In this document: in pieces, positions 1 to 6,223 of the stretch
Position numbering within the stretch: position 1 is the first letter of the stretch
Layout of the letters: each line of letters begins with the position of its first letter
NCBI GenBank assembly: GCA_937925775.1
Contig: CALAMM010000108.1
Coordinates: 1-7,285 of the forward strand
Length of the DNA: 7,285 nucleotides
Source of the DNA: an uncultured Fimbriimonadales bacterium
GTDB lineage: Bacteria; Armatimonadota; Fimbriimonadia; Fimbriimonadales; GBS-DC
Direction: 5' to 3'
Position numbers and translations under genes: made by a program
The notes under the pieces: model-generated
Databases searched by the model: none
Seen by the model: the letters and a program-made list of their open reading frames with translations, nothing else
What the model was told of the DNA's origin: nothing

Positions 1-96
1 GTTTGTAGCCTACCTGTGAGGGATTGAAACTATATTTGTATTGTGCTGTCTTCGTAGACTGTGCGTGTTTATAGCCTACATGTGAGGAATCTCGAA
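1..96 (+). CRISPR. Leader-distal end of a CRISPR array (repeat, spacer, decayed terminal repeat)
   Basis: An intact 30-nt repeat (1-30) begins GTTTGTAGCC and ends GATTGAAAC. A 36-nt AT-rich spacer (31-66) follows, then a second repeat (67-96). The second copy matches the first at 21 of its first 24 positions but has lost the ATTGAAAC end. Decay of the last repeat marks the leader-distal end, so the array extends left beyond the window and is read on the plus strand. The 3' ATTGAAAC is the usual 8-nt crRNA 5' handle of type I-A/I-B and type III systems; this is family knowledge. The subtype cannot be decided, because no cas gene lies in the window. Only one full repeat is present, so the call rests on the recognisable repeat end, the spacing and the partial second copy. 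Confidence 0.9.
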
Positions 97-102
97 AAAT
101 CA

Positions 103-130
103 CCCTCACTCTCAACCTCTCTTCCAGAGG
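103..130 (-). repeat. Degenerate copy of a C/G-rich dispersed-type repeat
   Basis: Positions 103-125 match the reverse complement of 330-352 at 18 of 23 positions, starting with an identical CCCTCAC. The unit ends in a small hairpin, CCTCT (116-120) with AGAGG (126-130). The other copy also carries a hairpin at its inner edge. It could be one end of a small non-autonomous element or an independent REP-like unit. Confidence 0.5.
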
Positions 131-162
131 AGTCGCCGTTGCGGTGCGCACGCGCAAAGCCC

Positions 163-199
163 CACCTCCAAAAACCGATAGAGGGACTTTTTTGAGGTG
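163..199. repeat. Long imperfect inverted repeat with A/T tracts
   Basis: CACCTC (163-168) pairs with GAGGTG (194-199). One C/T mismatch (169/193) follows, then A170-174 pairs with T188-192, closing a 13-nt loop. The T-tract lies inside the stem rather than after it, so this is not a standard intrinsic terminator. Its role is unknown. Confidence 0.55.
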
Positions 200-226
200 A
201 CACACGGCGTTGGCGCGTTTGTTGAA

Positions 227-245
227 CCCCCTACGGCATAGGGGG
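227..245. repeat. Perfect 7-bp hairpin
   Basis: CCCCCTA (227-233) and TAGGGGG (239-245) are perfect reverse complements around the 5-nt loop CGGCA. No T-run follows, so terminator function is not supported on the plus strand. It lies between the two inverted repeat copies. Confidence 0.6.
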
Positions 246-261
246 AGCCGATTGGCGGCGC

Positions 262-287
262 GGTTCCCCTTGCTTGCAGGGGGAACC
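262..287. repeat. Strong hairpin, 8-bp perfect stem extendable inward
   Basis: GGTTCCCC (262-269) pairs with GGGGAACC (280-287). Further pairing of T270-G279, T271-A278 and G272-C277 leaves a 4-nt loop. Its right arm contains TGCAGGGGGAAC, a 12-mer that recurs at 4964-4975 in the leader of the terminase gene, again in a stem-forming setting. Confidence 0.6.
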
Positions 288-316
288 TGCAGGAGGGGGT
301 TCACAGCTTATGCCTG

Positions 317-352
317 TCTCCCACGATGGGGGAGAGGGGCTGGGGGTGAGGG
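317..352 (+). repeat. C/G-rich dispersed-type repeat with hairpin and G-quadruplex motif
   Basis: TCTCCC (317-322) pairs with GGGAGA (330-335) around a 7-nt loop. The unit then runs through GGGGCTGGGGGTGAGGG (336-352). Positions 328-352 contain four G-runs of 5, 4, 5 and 3 bases separated by 3, 2 and 3 bases, a canonical quadruplex motif on the coding strand. From memory, very similar units recur between genes in several bacterial phyla, but copy number in this genome cannot be seen here. Confidence 0.6.
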
Positions 353-419
353 CAATCCCCCGCGTGTTTGCTCCTTGCGCCCTGTGGCGTGTACGCGCGC
401 ACGAGGCAACAAGGTTAGG

Positions 420-425
420 TATAAT
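420..425 (+). promoter_or_regulatory. -10 box (TATAAT) of the infB promoter
   Basis: A perfect TATAAT lies 32 nt before the infB start, which would give a 5' leader of roughly 25 nt. No good -35 hexamer is visible at 16-19 nt upstream. The preceding GG also appears before the -10 boxes at 2407 and 4815. Confidence 0.6.
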
Positions 426-441
426 CCTTTGCAGCCTTGAT

Positions 442-447
442 GAGGGG
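442..447 (+). promoter_or_regulatory. Shine-Dalgarno site for infB
   Basis: GAGGGG ends 10 nt before the ATG at 458. Together with the conserved IF-2 N-terminus that begins there, it supports this start. Spacing is a little long but acceptable. Confidence 0.55.
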
Positions 448-457
448 TTGAGAACCG

Positions 458-2392
458 ATGGCGAAAACGAAGATTACGATACGGGATTTAGCCGCAGAGT
501 TGGGTGTTTCCGCAGGTCGCCTGAAGGAAATCCTGAAGGAACTGGGTGTAAGCGAAGATGAGGCGCAGCGCGGCTTGGACGAGGAGACCGCGCAGGTCCT
601 CAAGGAGATGGCGCAGGAGCTGGCGAGCGACCTGAAGACGCTGGTGCTCCCTCGCGAACTGACCGTGCGCGACCTCGCGGAGGCGATGGAGCGCTTGCCC
701 ACCGAGATACAGAAACACATCATGATCAAATATGGCAAGCTGCTGACGCCGATGCAGAAGGTAGACCCCGAGCTTGCCGAGAAGGTCGCTGCCGATTTCG
801 GGCTGACCGTGCAGTGGGAAACGCCGAAAACCGAGCCGAGTCCCGCCGCTCAACCCCCTACTCAAGCGGTCGTTGCGGGCGCACAGCCACGCCCCCCCGT
901 CGTCACGATTATGGGGCATGTTGACCATGGCAAGACCAGCCTGCTCGATTACATTCGCAAGACGCGCGTAGCGGAACGCGAGTTCGGCGGCATTACGCAA
1001 CACATCGGCGCGTATCAAGCGGAAGTAAACGGTAGGCTCATCACTTTCCTCGACACGCCTGGGCACGAAGCGTTCACCGCCATGCGTGCGCGGGGGGCAC
1101 AGGTAACCGATATCGTCGTCCTCGTTGTGGCAGCGGACGACGGCGTCATGCCCCAGACCGTCGAAGCCATCAACCACGCCAAGAACGCTAATGTTCCCAT
1201 TATCGTCGCGATCAACAAAATCGATAAACCTGAGGCGAACCCTGATCGGGTGATGCAGCAGCTCACCCAGTACGAGTTGATTCCCGAAGCGTGGGGTGGC
1301 GATACGATTTGTGTGCCTGTCTCGGCGATTACGGGCGAGGGCGTGGATACGCTCCTTGAAATGATTCTGCTCGTTGCCGACATGGCGGAGCTGAAAGCCG
1401 ATCCGAAAGCCGAGTTTCAGGGGACCGTTATCGAGGCGAAGTTGGACAAGGGGCGCGGCCCGCTGGCGACGATTTTGGTGCAGCAAGGCACGCTCAAACG
1501 CGGCGATATCTTGGTGGTGGGCAAAACTTGGGGCAAAATTCGCGCGATGTTCGACCACACGGGCAAACAGGTTGACCGCGCCACGCCTGCTACCCCCGTC
1601 GAGGTGATGGGGTTGAACGAGGTGCCCATCGCTGGCGACCGTGCCGAGCGCGTGGAGAGCGAAGCCCGCGCCCGCGCGATTGTGGAAGAGCGGCTCGAAG
1701 CCGAGAACCGCCCTGAAGTGCAACGCCCCACCCGCCGCGTGAACCTCGCCGAACTGTTCAAACAGATGCAGGCAGGCGAAACCAAATCGCTCAACATCAT
1801 CCTCAAAGCCGACACCTATGGCTCGGTCGAAGCCATCCGCGACGCGCTCCTCAAACTCGAAAAGCCCGAAGGCGTGGAACTCAAAATCATCAACGCGAAT
1901 GTGGGCAACATCACAGAAGCCGACATCGACTTCGCCATCGCCGCCGACGCGGTCGTGCTGGGCTTCAATGTGAAGGTCGAGAGCAACGCGCAAAGCAAAG
2001 CGAAAGCCAGCCGCGTCGATGTGCGCACTTATCGCATCATTTACGAGCTCCTTGAAGAGGTGGAGAAGGCTCTCAAGGGGATGCTGGAGCCTGAGATTAA
2101 AGAGGTCGTGCTGGGCACGGCGGAAGTGCGCGCGATTTTCAAACTCTCGCGCGGGATTGTGGTCGCAGGATGCTATGTGCTGGACGGCAAGATAGTGCGC
2201 AACGCCCCTGCGCGCGTGATACGCGGCGGGCAGGTCATCCACGAGAGCAAGATCAGCACGCTACGCCACTTCAAGGAAGACCGTCGCGAAATCGCCGCAG
2301 GCTACGAATGCGGTCTCACGCTGGAAGGCTTCACCGACTATCAGGAAGGCGACCGCATCGTGTGCTACGAGATTCAAGAGGTTGAACGCTGA
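458..2392 (+). CDS. infB: Translation initiation factor IF-2
   Basis: This 644-residue GTPase brings initiator fMet-tRNA to the 30S subunit and promotes 50S joining, in the cytoplasm. Residues 5-31 (ITIRDLAAELGVS...) form an IF2_N helical module, and a second such module spans about 64-122. A short proline/alanine-rich linker (123-147) precedes the G domain: G1 GHVDHGKT 153-160, G2 with T180, G3 DTPGH 199-203, G4 NKID 253-256 and G5 SA 289-290. Domains II and III follow, then the C-terminal fMet-tRNA-binding domain with its typical GYECG at 615-619. The protein is shorter than the E. coli form (about 890) and closer to compact IF-2s, with the saving in the N-terminal linker. The gene is not flanked by nusA or rbfA, its common partners. 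It appears to have its own promoter. No frameshift or missing key residue is seen. Confidence 0.98.
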   Translation: MAKTKITIRDLAAELGVSAGRLKEILKELGVSEDEAQRGLDEETAQVLKEMAQELASDLKTLVLPRELTVRDLAEAMERLPTEIQKHIMIKYGKLLTPMQKVDPELAEKVAADFGLTVQWETPKTEPSPAAQPPTQAVVAGAQPRPPVVTIMGHVDHGKTSLLDYIRKTRVAEREFGGITQHIGAYQAEVNGRLITFLDTPGHEAFTAMRARGAQVTDIVVLVVAADDGVMPQTVEAINHAKNANVPIIVAINKIDKPEANPDRVMQQLTQYELIPEAWGGDTICVPVSAITGEGVDTLLEMILLVADMAELKADPKAEFQGTVIEAKLDKGRGPLATILVQQGTLKRGDILVVGKTWGKIRAMFDHTGKQVDRATPATPVEVMGLNEVPIAGDRAERVESEARARAIVEERLEAENRPEVQRPTRRVNLAELFKQMQAGETKSLNIILKADTYGSVEAIRDALLKLEKPEGVELKIINANVGNITEADIDFAIAADAVVLGFNVKVESNAQSKAKASRVDVRTYRIIYELLEEVEKALKGMLEPEIKEVVLGTAEVRAIFKLSRGIVVAGCYVLDGKIVRNAPARVIRGGQVIHESKISTLRHFKEDRREIAAGYECGLTLEGFTDYQEGDRIVCYEIQEVER

Positions 2393-2402
2393 GCGGTTCA
2401 AC
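2381..2402. repeat. Inverted repeat across the infB stop codon and downstream -35 region
   Basis: GTTGAAC (2381-2387) and GTTCAAC (2396-2402) are perfect 7-bp inverted arms. The centre, GCTGAGC plus one G, is itself nearly palindromic. The repeat includes the infB TGA stop and the candidate -35 hexamer of the next gene. It could be an operator, or a hairpin at the infB mRNA end. The T-run at 2412-2415 is too far away for a textbook terminator. Confidence 0.5.
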
Positions 2403-2412
2403 TTGGTATAAT
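2382..2412 (+). promoter_or_regulatory. Extended -10 promoter for the platform-protein gene, probably leaderless
   Basis: TGG-TATAAT (2404-2412) is an extended -10 element. TTGAAC (2382-2387) lies 19 nt upstream of the hexamer as a weak -35. Only 8 nt separate the -10 box from the ATG at 2421 and 5 nt from a GTG at 2418, so transcription should begin at or next to the start codon. No Shine-Dalgarno site is present. Confidence 0.65.
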
Positions 2413-2420
2413 TTTCTGTG

Positions 2421-3629
2421 ATGCCGTTGTTTCGGTATGTCGCGCAGAGTGCGGAGGGGCGCGAAGTTCGGGGCACGGTGCAGGCGAACACGCGCCTTGA
2501 AGCGATTGACGCGGTGCGCAAGCAGGGCTACTGGCTGTTGGAGCTTTATGCCGAGCCGGAGCCGACGACACCCCTTCGCGCCGCGCATCAGGGTGTGTGG
2601 CAGCCTCTATTTGGTGGCGTCCCCCTGAAAACGCTTGCCGTGTTCTTTCGCCAGTTGGCCACGATGCTCGCGGCAGGCGTGCCGATTTACCAAGCGTTAG
2701 ACACACTGGGCAACCAGCGCGGGGGCAACGCGCGGCTAAGGCGCGTGCTGCACGACATCCGCAACTCGATCCTCGCAGGCGAACGCCTCGCCGACGCCTT
2801 CGATAAGCATCCCGCCGTGTTCTCGCCGATTATCCGCGCGATGATTCGCGTCGGCGAGACGAGCGGCACCTTGGAAAACATCCTGCGCCAGATTGCAACC
2901 TACCTGGAGAGCGAACTCGAGTTGCGCCGTTTGATCAGTCGCGTCACTTTCTACCCCAAGTTAGTGCTGTTCTTCGCGATTCTGATACCGGGGCTGATCC
3001 CTGCGCTGATTACGATAGTGGGGGCGCAGGGTGGTGCGCCGGTGGGCGCGACGCTCGCGGGCATCGCGTGGACTTACGCGAAGATTCTGGGGGTGGTTTT
3101 TGTGGTCTGGGCGATGTTTCGGCTGGCGATGCAGGCGCAGGGGTTTCGGTATGCGTGGGGACTGCTGACTGTGAGTTTGCCGTGGCTTGGGTTCACCGTG
3201 CGTCAGCTTGCGTTGGCGCGGTTCGCTCGTGCGCTCAGTGCGCTCTACGGCGCGGGACTGCCCCTCTCGCAAGCCATCCGCTACGCGGCAGACGCCACCG
3301 GCAACGAGTACCTGCGCAGCCGTATCCAGCCCGCAGGCGACAAACTGGAAGCAGGGCGCAGCATCACGGAGACCTTCGCCAGCACGGGCGTCTTCCCCGC
3401 GATGGTGATGGATATGGTCGCCACAGGCGAAAGCACAGGCGAACTCGGCTTTATGATGGACAAGGTCGCCGAATATTACGAAGAGGAGGGCAAGCTGCGC
3501 TCCCATCAAGCGGGGCATGTCTTGGGCGTGGTGGTCTACTTAGGCGTGGCGATATATGTGGCGATAATCTTGATCCAGTTCTACACGGGCTATTTCAGGT
3601 CGATTTTCAACGCGGCGGGGCAACCGTAG
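2421..3629 (+). CDS. Type IV pilus / type II secretion inner-membrane platform protein (PilC/GspF family)
   Basis: Proteins of this family sit in the inner membrane and link the cytoplasmic assembly ATPase to pilin polymerisation in type IV pili, competence pili or type II secretion. Residue numbers count from GTG 2418. Residues 4-45 form the usual N-terminal segment (LFRYVAQSAEGREVRGTV). Two T2SF domains follow, each with the family signature: FFRQLATMLAAGVPI (76-90) with RVGETSGTLENI (144-155), and FARALSALYGAGLPL (269-283) with VATGESTGEL (334-343). Hydrophobic segments near 181-201, 219-238 and 368-388 fit the three-helix topology, and the YP before the first is typical. Full length is about 402 residues. 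The start could be ATG 2421 (MPLFRY, preferred because it matches the family) or GTG 2418. No pilB, pilT or pilin gene is adjacent, so the choice between pilus and secretion is open. Confidence 0.93.
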   Translation: MPLFRYVAQSAEGREVRGTVQANTRLEAIDAVRKQGYWLLELYAEPEPTTPLRAAHQGVWQPLFGGVPLKTLAVFFRQLATMLAAGVPIYQALDTLGNQRGGNARLRRVLHDIRNSILAGERLADAFDKHPAVFSPIIRAMIRVGETSGTLENILRQIATYLESELELRRLISRVTFYPKLVLFFAILIPGLIPALITIVGAQGGAPVGATLAGIAWTYAKILGVVFVVWAMFRLAMQAQGFRYAWGLLTVSLPWLGFTVRQLALARFARALSALYGAGLPLSQAIRYAADATGNEYLRSRIQPAGDKLEAGRSITETFASTGVFPAMVMDMVATGESTGELGFMMDKVAEYYEEEGKLRSHQAGHVLGVVVYLGVAIYVAIILIQFYTGYFRSIFNAAGQP

Positions 3630-3680
3630 CGTGGGTCTTCGTATCGAGGCGCAGAGGCGAGTTCAAGCCACGGTGAAGGC

Positions 3681-4793
3681 ATGCAGAACCACTACGAGAC
3701 GCTGGGGTTGTCGATGCATGCGACGCAGGAGGCGATTCGGCGTCGCTATCGCGAGCTGGTGCGTCAGTACCATCCTGATGTGAACCCTTCGCCGCAAGCG
3801 AAGGAGAAGTTTCTGCAGATTCAGGAGGCGTATCAGGTGCTGTCTGACCCCGAGCGGCGTCGGCACTATGATGCGCTGTTGCGTCTGCGGATGGGCGAGC
3901 CGCCGAGTGCGCGCTACAGCCAGCCGCGCACGGCGTCGCGTTCGCATGCTGCCGAGCCGTCGCGGTCGCAGCAGAGCCGTGCGTCCGCCGACGAGTTGCG
4001 CCGTGTGATTCTTCAGGCGGAGCGTGCGTTTCTACAGGGACGCATGCAGGACGCGCTTTACTGGGCGAAGCAAGCTACGCGCCTTGCCCCGCGCCATGCG
4101 AAAGGGCACGAGATTATCGGCGATGTGTACCGCACGCAGGGGCATTACGACGCCGCCCTGAACGCCTATACCTACGCGATTCAGTTAGACCCCAACAATC
4201 CCGATCTTCAGCGCAAACTGGAGAGCCTGCTGGCGTTGACACGCGCGCGCCCGACAGCGCCGCCTTCGCCTGTGCTGCGCCACCTGCCCGCGTTGAAACT
4301 GCCGCCCGAGTGGAAGCTTTATGCGGCGCAGTCTCTGGGCTGGGGCGCGGTGCTGTTTTTGTTAATGCTGGCGTACACAGTGCCCGGAACGCCTATGCTA
4401 CTTCACTGGAGTTTGAATTTGGTGGTGTATTTGGGGTTGGCAGGGTTCTTGGCGGGGTTTCTGATGGCGGTCAGTCGTTGGGTTGCGCCGATAGGTGATG
4501 CCTTTCCGTGGCGTCGGCGTGGGGGTCAGATTGGGGCGGGCGGCGTGTTCTTGGGGCTGAGCGCGTTCTGTTTCCCGCTCGCGGTGCTGCTGTATACCTT
4601 GCTGGCGCTGACGCAAGGCGGGTTGAGCCGTTCGGTGACGCGCGTGTTTGTGGTGGGGAGCGCGCTCACGCTCGGCTTCGCCCTGCTTTACCCCCATGAC
4701 TGGTTCCATACCGCCCTGTTCGGGGGCAACTTGCTGTTCCTCTCGCTGATGGGCGGCTGGTATTTGGCGGACACCCTGCGTCTGACCCCTTGA
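3681..4793 (+). CDS. J-domain and TPR protein with a C-terminal multi-pass membrane region
   Basis: The first 66 residues are a J domain (HYETLGL..., HPD at 31-33, ending DPERRRHYDALL), which in known families stimulates the ATPase of DnaK/Hsp70. The G/F-rich and zinc-finger regions of true DnaJ are absent, so this is a class III J-protein. A polar Ser/Arg-rich linker (74-102) precedes two or so TPR-like helical repeats (about 104-180, including ALYWAKQATRLAP and ALNAYTYAIQLDPNN). Five hydrophobic segments follow (about 217-233, 243-265, 286-310, 319-337 and 345-363), predicting a membrane anchor with the J and TPR parts on one side, presumably cytoplasmic. It starts 51 nt after the platform gene with only a weak GGTGA (3672-3676) and no promoter-like sequence between, so co-transcription is likely. 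A role in membrane or pilus protein folding is inference from position. Confidence 0.88.
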   Translation: MQNHYETLGLSMHATQEAIRRRYRELVRQYHPDVNPSPQAKEKFLQIQEAYQVLSDPERRRHYDALLRLRMGEPPSARYSQPRTASRSHAAEPSRSQQSRASADELRRVILQAERAFLQGRMQDALYWAKQATRLAPRHAKGHEIIGDVYRTQGHYDAALNAYTYAIQLDPNNPDLQRKLESLLALTRARPTAPPSPVLRHLPALKLPPEWKLYAAQSLGWGAVLFLLMLAYTVPGTPMLLHWSLNLVVYLGLAGFLAGFLMAVSRWVAPIGDAFPWRRRGGQIGAGGVFLGLSAFCFPLAVLLYTLLALTQGGLSRSVTRVFVVGSALTLGFALLYPHDWFHTALFGGNLLFLSLMGGWYLADTLRLTP

Positions 4794-4820
4794 CAAACCC
4801 CCTACCGCGCATGGTATATT
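4790..4820 (+). promoter_or_regulatory. Promoter of the initiator tRNA gene
   Basis: A perfect TTGACA (4790-4795) overlaps the stop codon of the J-domain gene. TGG-TATATT (4812-4820) gives an extended -10 with 19-nt spacing; reading GGTATA at 4813 instead gives 17. The -10 box ends 13 nt before the tRNA, leaving a short 5' leader. Confidence 0.75.
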
Positions 4821-4833
4821 AATAGCGCATCGT

Positions 4834-4910
<77 letters not shown>

Positions 4911-4911
4911 A

Positions 4912-4921
4912 TTTTTTTTTT
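4912..4921 (+). terminator. Possible T-tract terminator after tRNA-fMet
   Basis: Ten consecutive T residues begin one base after the encoded CCA. The GC-rich T arm and acceptor lie directly upstream, but there is no dedicated hairpin, so termination is plausible rather than shown. If it leaks, the tRNA promoter would also transcribe the terminase gene. Confidence 0.4.
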
Positions 4922-4948
4922 CTCCCTCTACGGTTGCCCGCTTCCTGC

Positions 4949-4975
4949 GTTCCTGCCAGAATCTGCAGGGGGAAC
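4949..4975 (+). promoter_or_regulatory. Hairpin overlapping the terminase Shine-Dalgarno site
   Basis: CCTGC (4952-4956) pairs with GCAGG (4965-4969), extendable by two T-G pairs. The right arm covers part of the AGGGGGA (4967-4973) that serves as a Shine-Dalgarno site 9 nt before the GTG start. Folding would mask that site, so weak or conditional translation is possible. No promoter is obvious in 4911-4982. Confidence 0.35.
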
Positions 4976-4982
4976 GGTAGTT

Positions 4983-6209
4983 GTGTTTTCGGGTTGGCGT
5001 CCCCATGCTGGTCAGCTCGCCTTTCTCAGTGCGGATGCGCCTGTGCGTGTGTTGGCGTGTGGCAGGCGGTGGGGGAAGACGGAGGTCATCGCTGCGGAAA
5101 TTGCCCGCACGCTGCTGAGTGTTGCGCCCCGCTCGGTGTTGCTGGTTGCTCCGTCGCAGGAGCAGGCGCTGCTGGGGTTCGAGCGGGCAATAGAGTTTTT
5201 GCACCGCGCGGGGGTGCGCCCGACGGTTCGGCGTTCGCCTGCCCCCACACTGCGGCTGGGCGACTCGAGGCTCTGGGCACGCTCGGCAGCGCGCGGCGGC
5301 ACGCTCCTGCGCGGACGCAAGGCGCACCTTATCCTCGTCGACGAAGCCGCCTATGTGCCCGAACCCGTCGTCACGGAAGTGCTGATGCCCATGCTCGCCG
5401 ATACAGGGGGCAAACTCGCGCTGGTCTCCACCCCGCGCGGCAAGAACTACTTCTACCGACTCTATCAGCAAGGTCAGGAAGATGGCGTTCGCGTCTGGAG
5501 CCTGCGTAGCCCCTCGTGGCACAATCCGCTCCTCTCGCCCACCGTGCTGCAAATGCAAGCGAGCATGATGAGCGCACGGCAGTTTCAGGTGGAGTATGGG
5601 GCGATGTTTCTGGACGACGCAGGGCAGGTGTTCCGCACCGAGTGGGTCGATTGCGCCCTGCAGTTGAATCTGCCAGACGAGGGTCTCACGGTGGCGGGGT
5701 TAGACTGGGCGCGGCGGCAGGACTACACGGCGCTGGCGATTCTGCGTGGCTCGCGTCAGGGCGCGAAACTGCTTCTAATCCGACGCTGGCAAGGGCTGTC
5801 TTGGCGGGAGCATATCGAGGTCGTCGCGGAGCTGCTGCACCTTTATCAGCCCGTGCGCGTCCTTTGCGACCGCACAGGCGTGGGCGACCCCCTGCTGGAA
5901 GCGTTGCACGAAGCGGGCATCCTGCAAGCGGAAGGCGTCGTCTTCACCCAAACGCTCAAGCGGAACCTGATTGACCATCTTGCCCTGATGCTGGAGCAGG
6001 GCAAACTCCAGTTGCTGCCCGACCCAGCCCTGTTGAATGAGCTGTATCACTTCGAGGCGACGCCGACGGAACGGGGAACACGCCTGCAGGGCAGTGGGGG
6101 CACGCACGACGACCTGGTGATTGCGCTTGCGCTGGCGACTTGGGGGTTGCCGCAGGCTCCTGCGGGCATTATTCAGACCAGCGGGCAGACACGGGTGGAG
6201 AGAGGGTAG
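4983..6209 (+). CDS. Phage-type terminase large subunit (ATPase and nuclease), stand-alone
   Basis: This 408-residue protein has the full domain set of a DNA-packaging motor. The N-terminal ATPase carries Walker A GRRWGKT (27-33), Walker B LILVDEAAY (116-124, D120 and E121) and coupling motif STPRGKNYFY (149-158). The linker QFQVEYGAMFLDD (200-212) is typical. The RNase H-like nuclease has D241 in GLDWA, D296 and D302 in CDRTGVGD, and HDD at 375-377. In phages and gene transfer agents such proteins pump DNA into a capsid and cut it. All catalytic positions look intact, so this is not obviously a pseudogene. The start is GTG with a good AGGGGGA upstream, and MFSGWRPHAGQ fits the family N-terminus. 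No small terminase, portal, protease or capsid gene lies nearby; the gene sits between tRNA-fMet and the convergent DUF1385 gene, with 14 nt to the latter's stop. It may be a prophage remnant, part of a dispersed gene transfer agent, or domesticated. Confidence 0.9.
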   Translation: MFSGWRPHAGQLAFLSADAPVRVLACGRRWGKTEVIAAEIARTLLSVAPRSVLLVAPSQEQALLGFERAIEFLHRAGVRPTVRRSPAPTLRLGDSRLWARSAARGGTLLRGRKAHLILVDEAAYVPEPVVTEVLMPMLADTGGKLALVSTPRGKNYFYRLYQQGQEDGVRVWSLRSPSWHNPLLSPTVLQMQASMMSARQFQVEYGAMFLDDAGQVFRTEWVDCALQLNLPDEGLTVAGLDWARRQDYTALAILRGSRQGAKLLLIRRWQGLSWREHIEVVAELLHLYQPVRVLCDRTGVGDPLLEALHEAGILQAEGVVFTQTLKRNLIDHLALMLEQGKLQLLPDPALLNELYHFEATPTERGTRLQGSGGTHDDLVIALALATWGLPQAPAGIIQTSGQTRVERG

Positions 6210-6223
6210 GGGAGCGATGGAGG

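Larger units (their letters stand above)
97..457. other. Gene-free, repeat-rich intergenic region between the CRISPR array and infB
   Basis: No convincing gene is seen on either strand here. The small open frames in it are arginine/glycine/proline-rich and overlap hairpins. In order the stretch holds a degenerate C-rich repeat with a small hairpin (103-130), a long imperfect A/T-tract hairpin (163-199), a perfect 7-bp hairpin (227-245), a perfect 8-bp hairpin (262-287), a second repeat copy in inverted orientation with a G-quadruplex motif (317-352), and the infB promoter and Shine-Dalgarno site (420-447). NusA, RimP and YlxR genes, which often precede infB, are absent. Confidence 0.7.

Noticed and set aside
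440..451. Tiny frame ATG-AGG-GGT-TGA between the infB promoter and start
   Set aside because: Its position after the -10 box is suggestive of a leader peptide, but a three-codon frame arises easily by chance, and the AGGGGT is better read as the infB Shine-Dalgarno site.
210..561. Two short plus-strand open frames upstream of and into infB
   Set aside because: They cover the hairpins and repeat copies, have no Shine-Dalgarno support and give Arg/Gly-rich products without recognisable features.
488..2242. 584-codon open frame on the minus strand
   Set aside because: It lies antisense inside infB, whose domains are unmistakable. The His/Arg/Phe-rich translation matches no family and reflects codon bias in a GC-rich gene.
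2961..3676. Open frames overlapping the platform-protein gene (minus 2961-3518, plus 3068-3676)
   Set aside because: Both are shadows of the PilC/GspF frame, with compositionally biased products and no family resemblance.
6210..6223. Terminator between the convergent terminase and DUF1385 genes
   Set aside because: The 14-nt gap has no inverted repeat or T-run on either strand.
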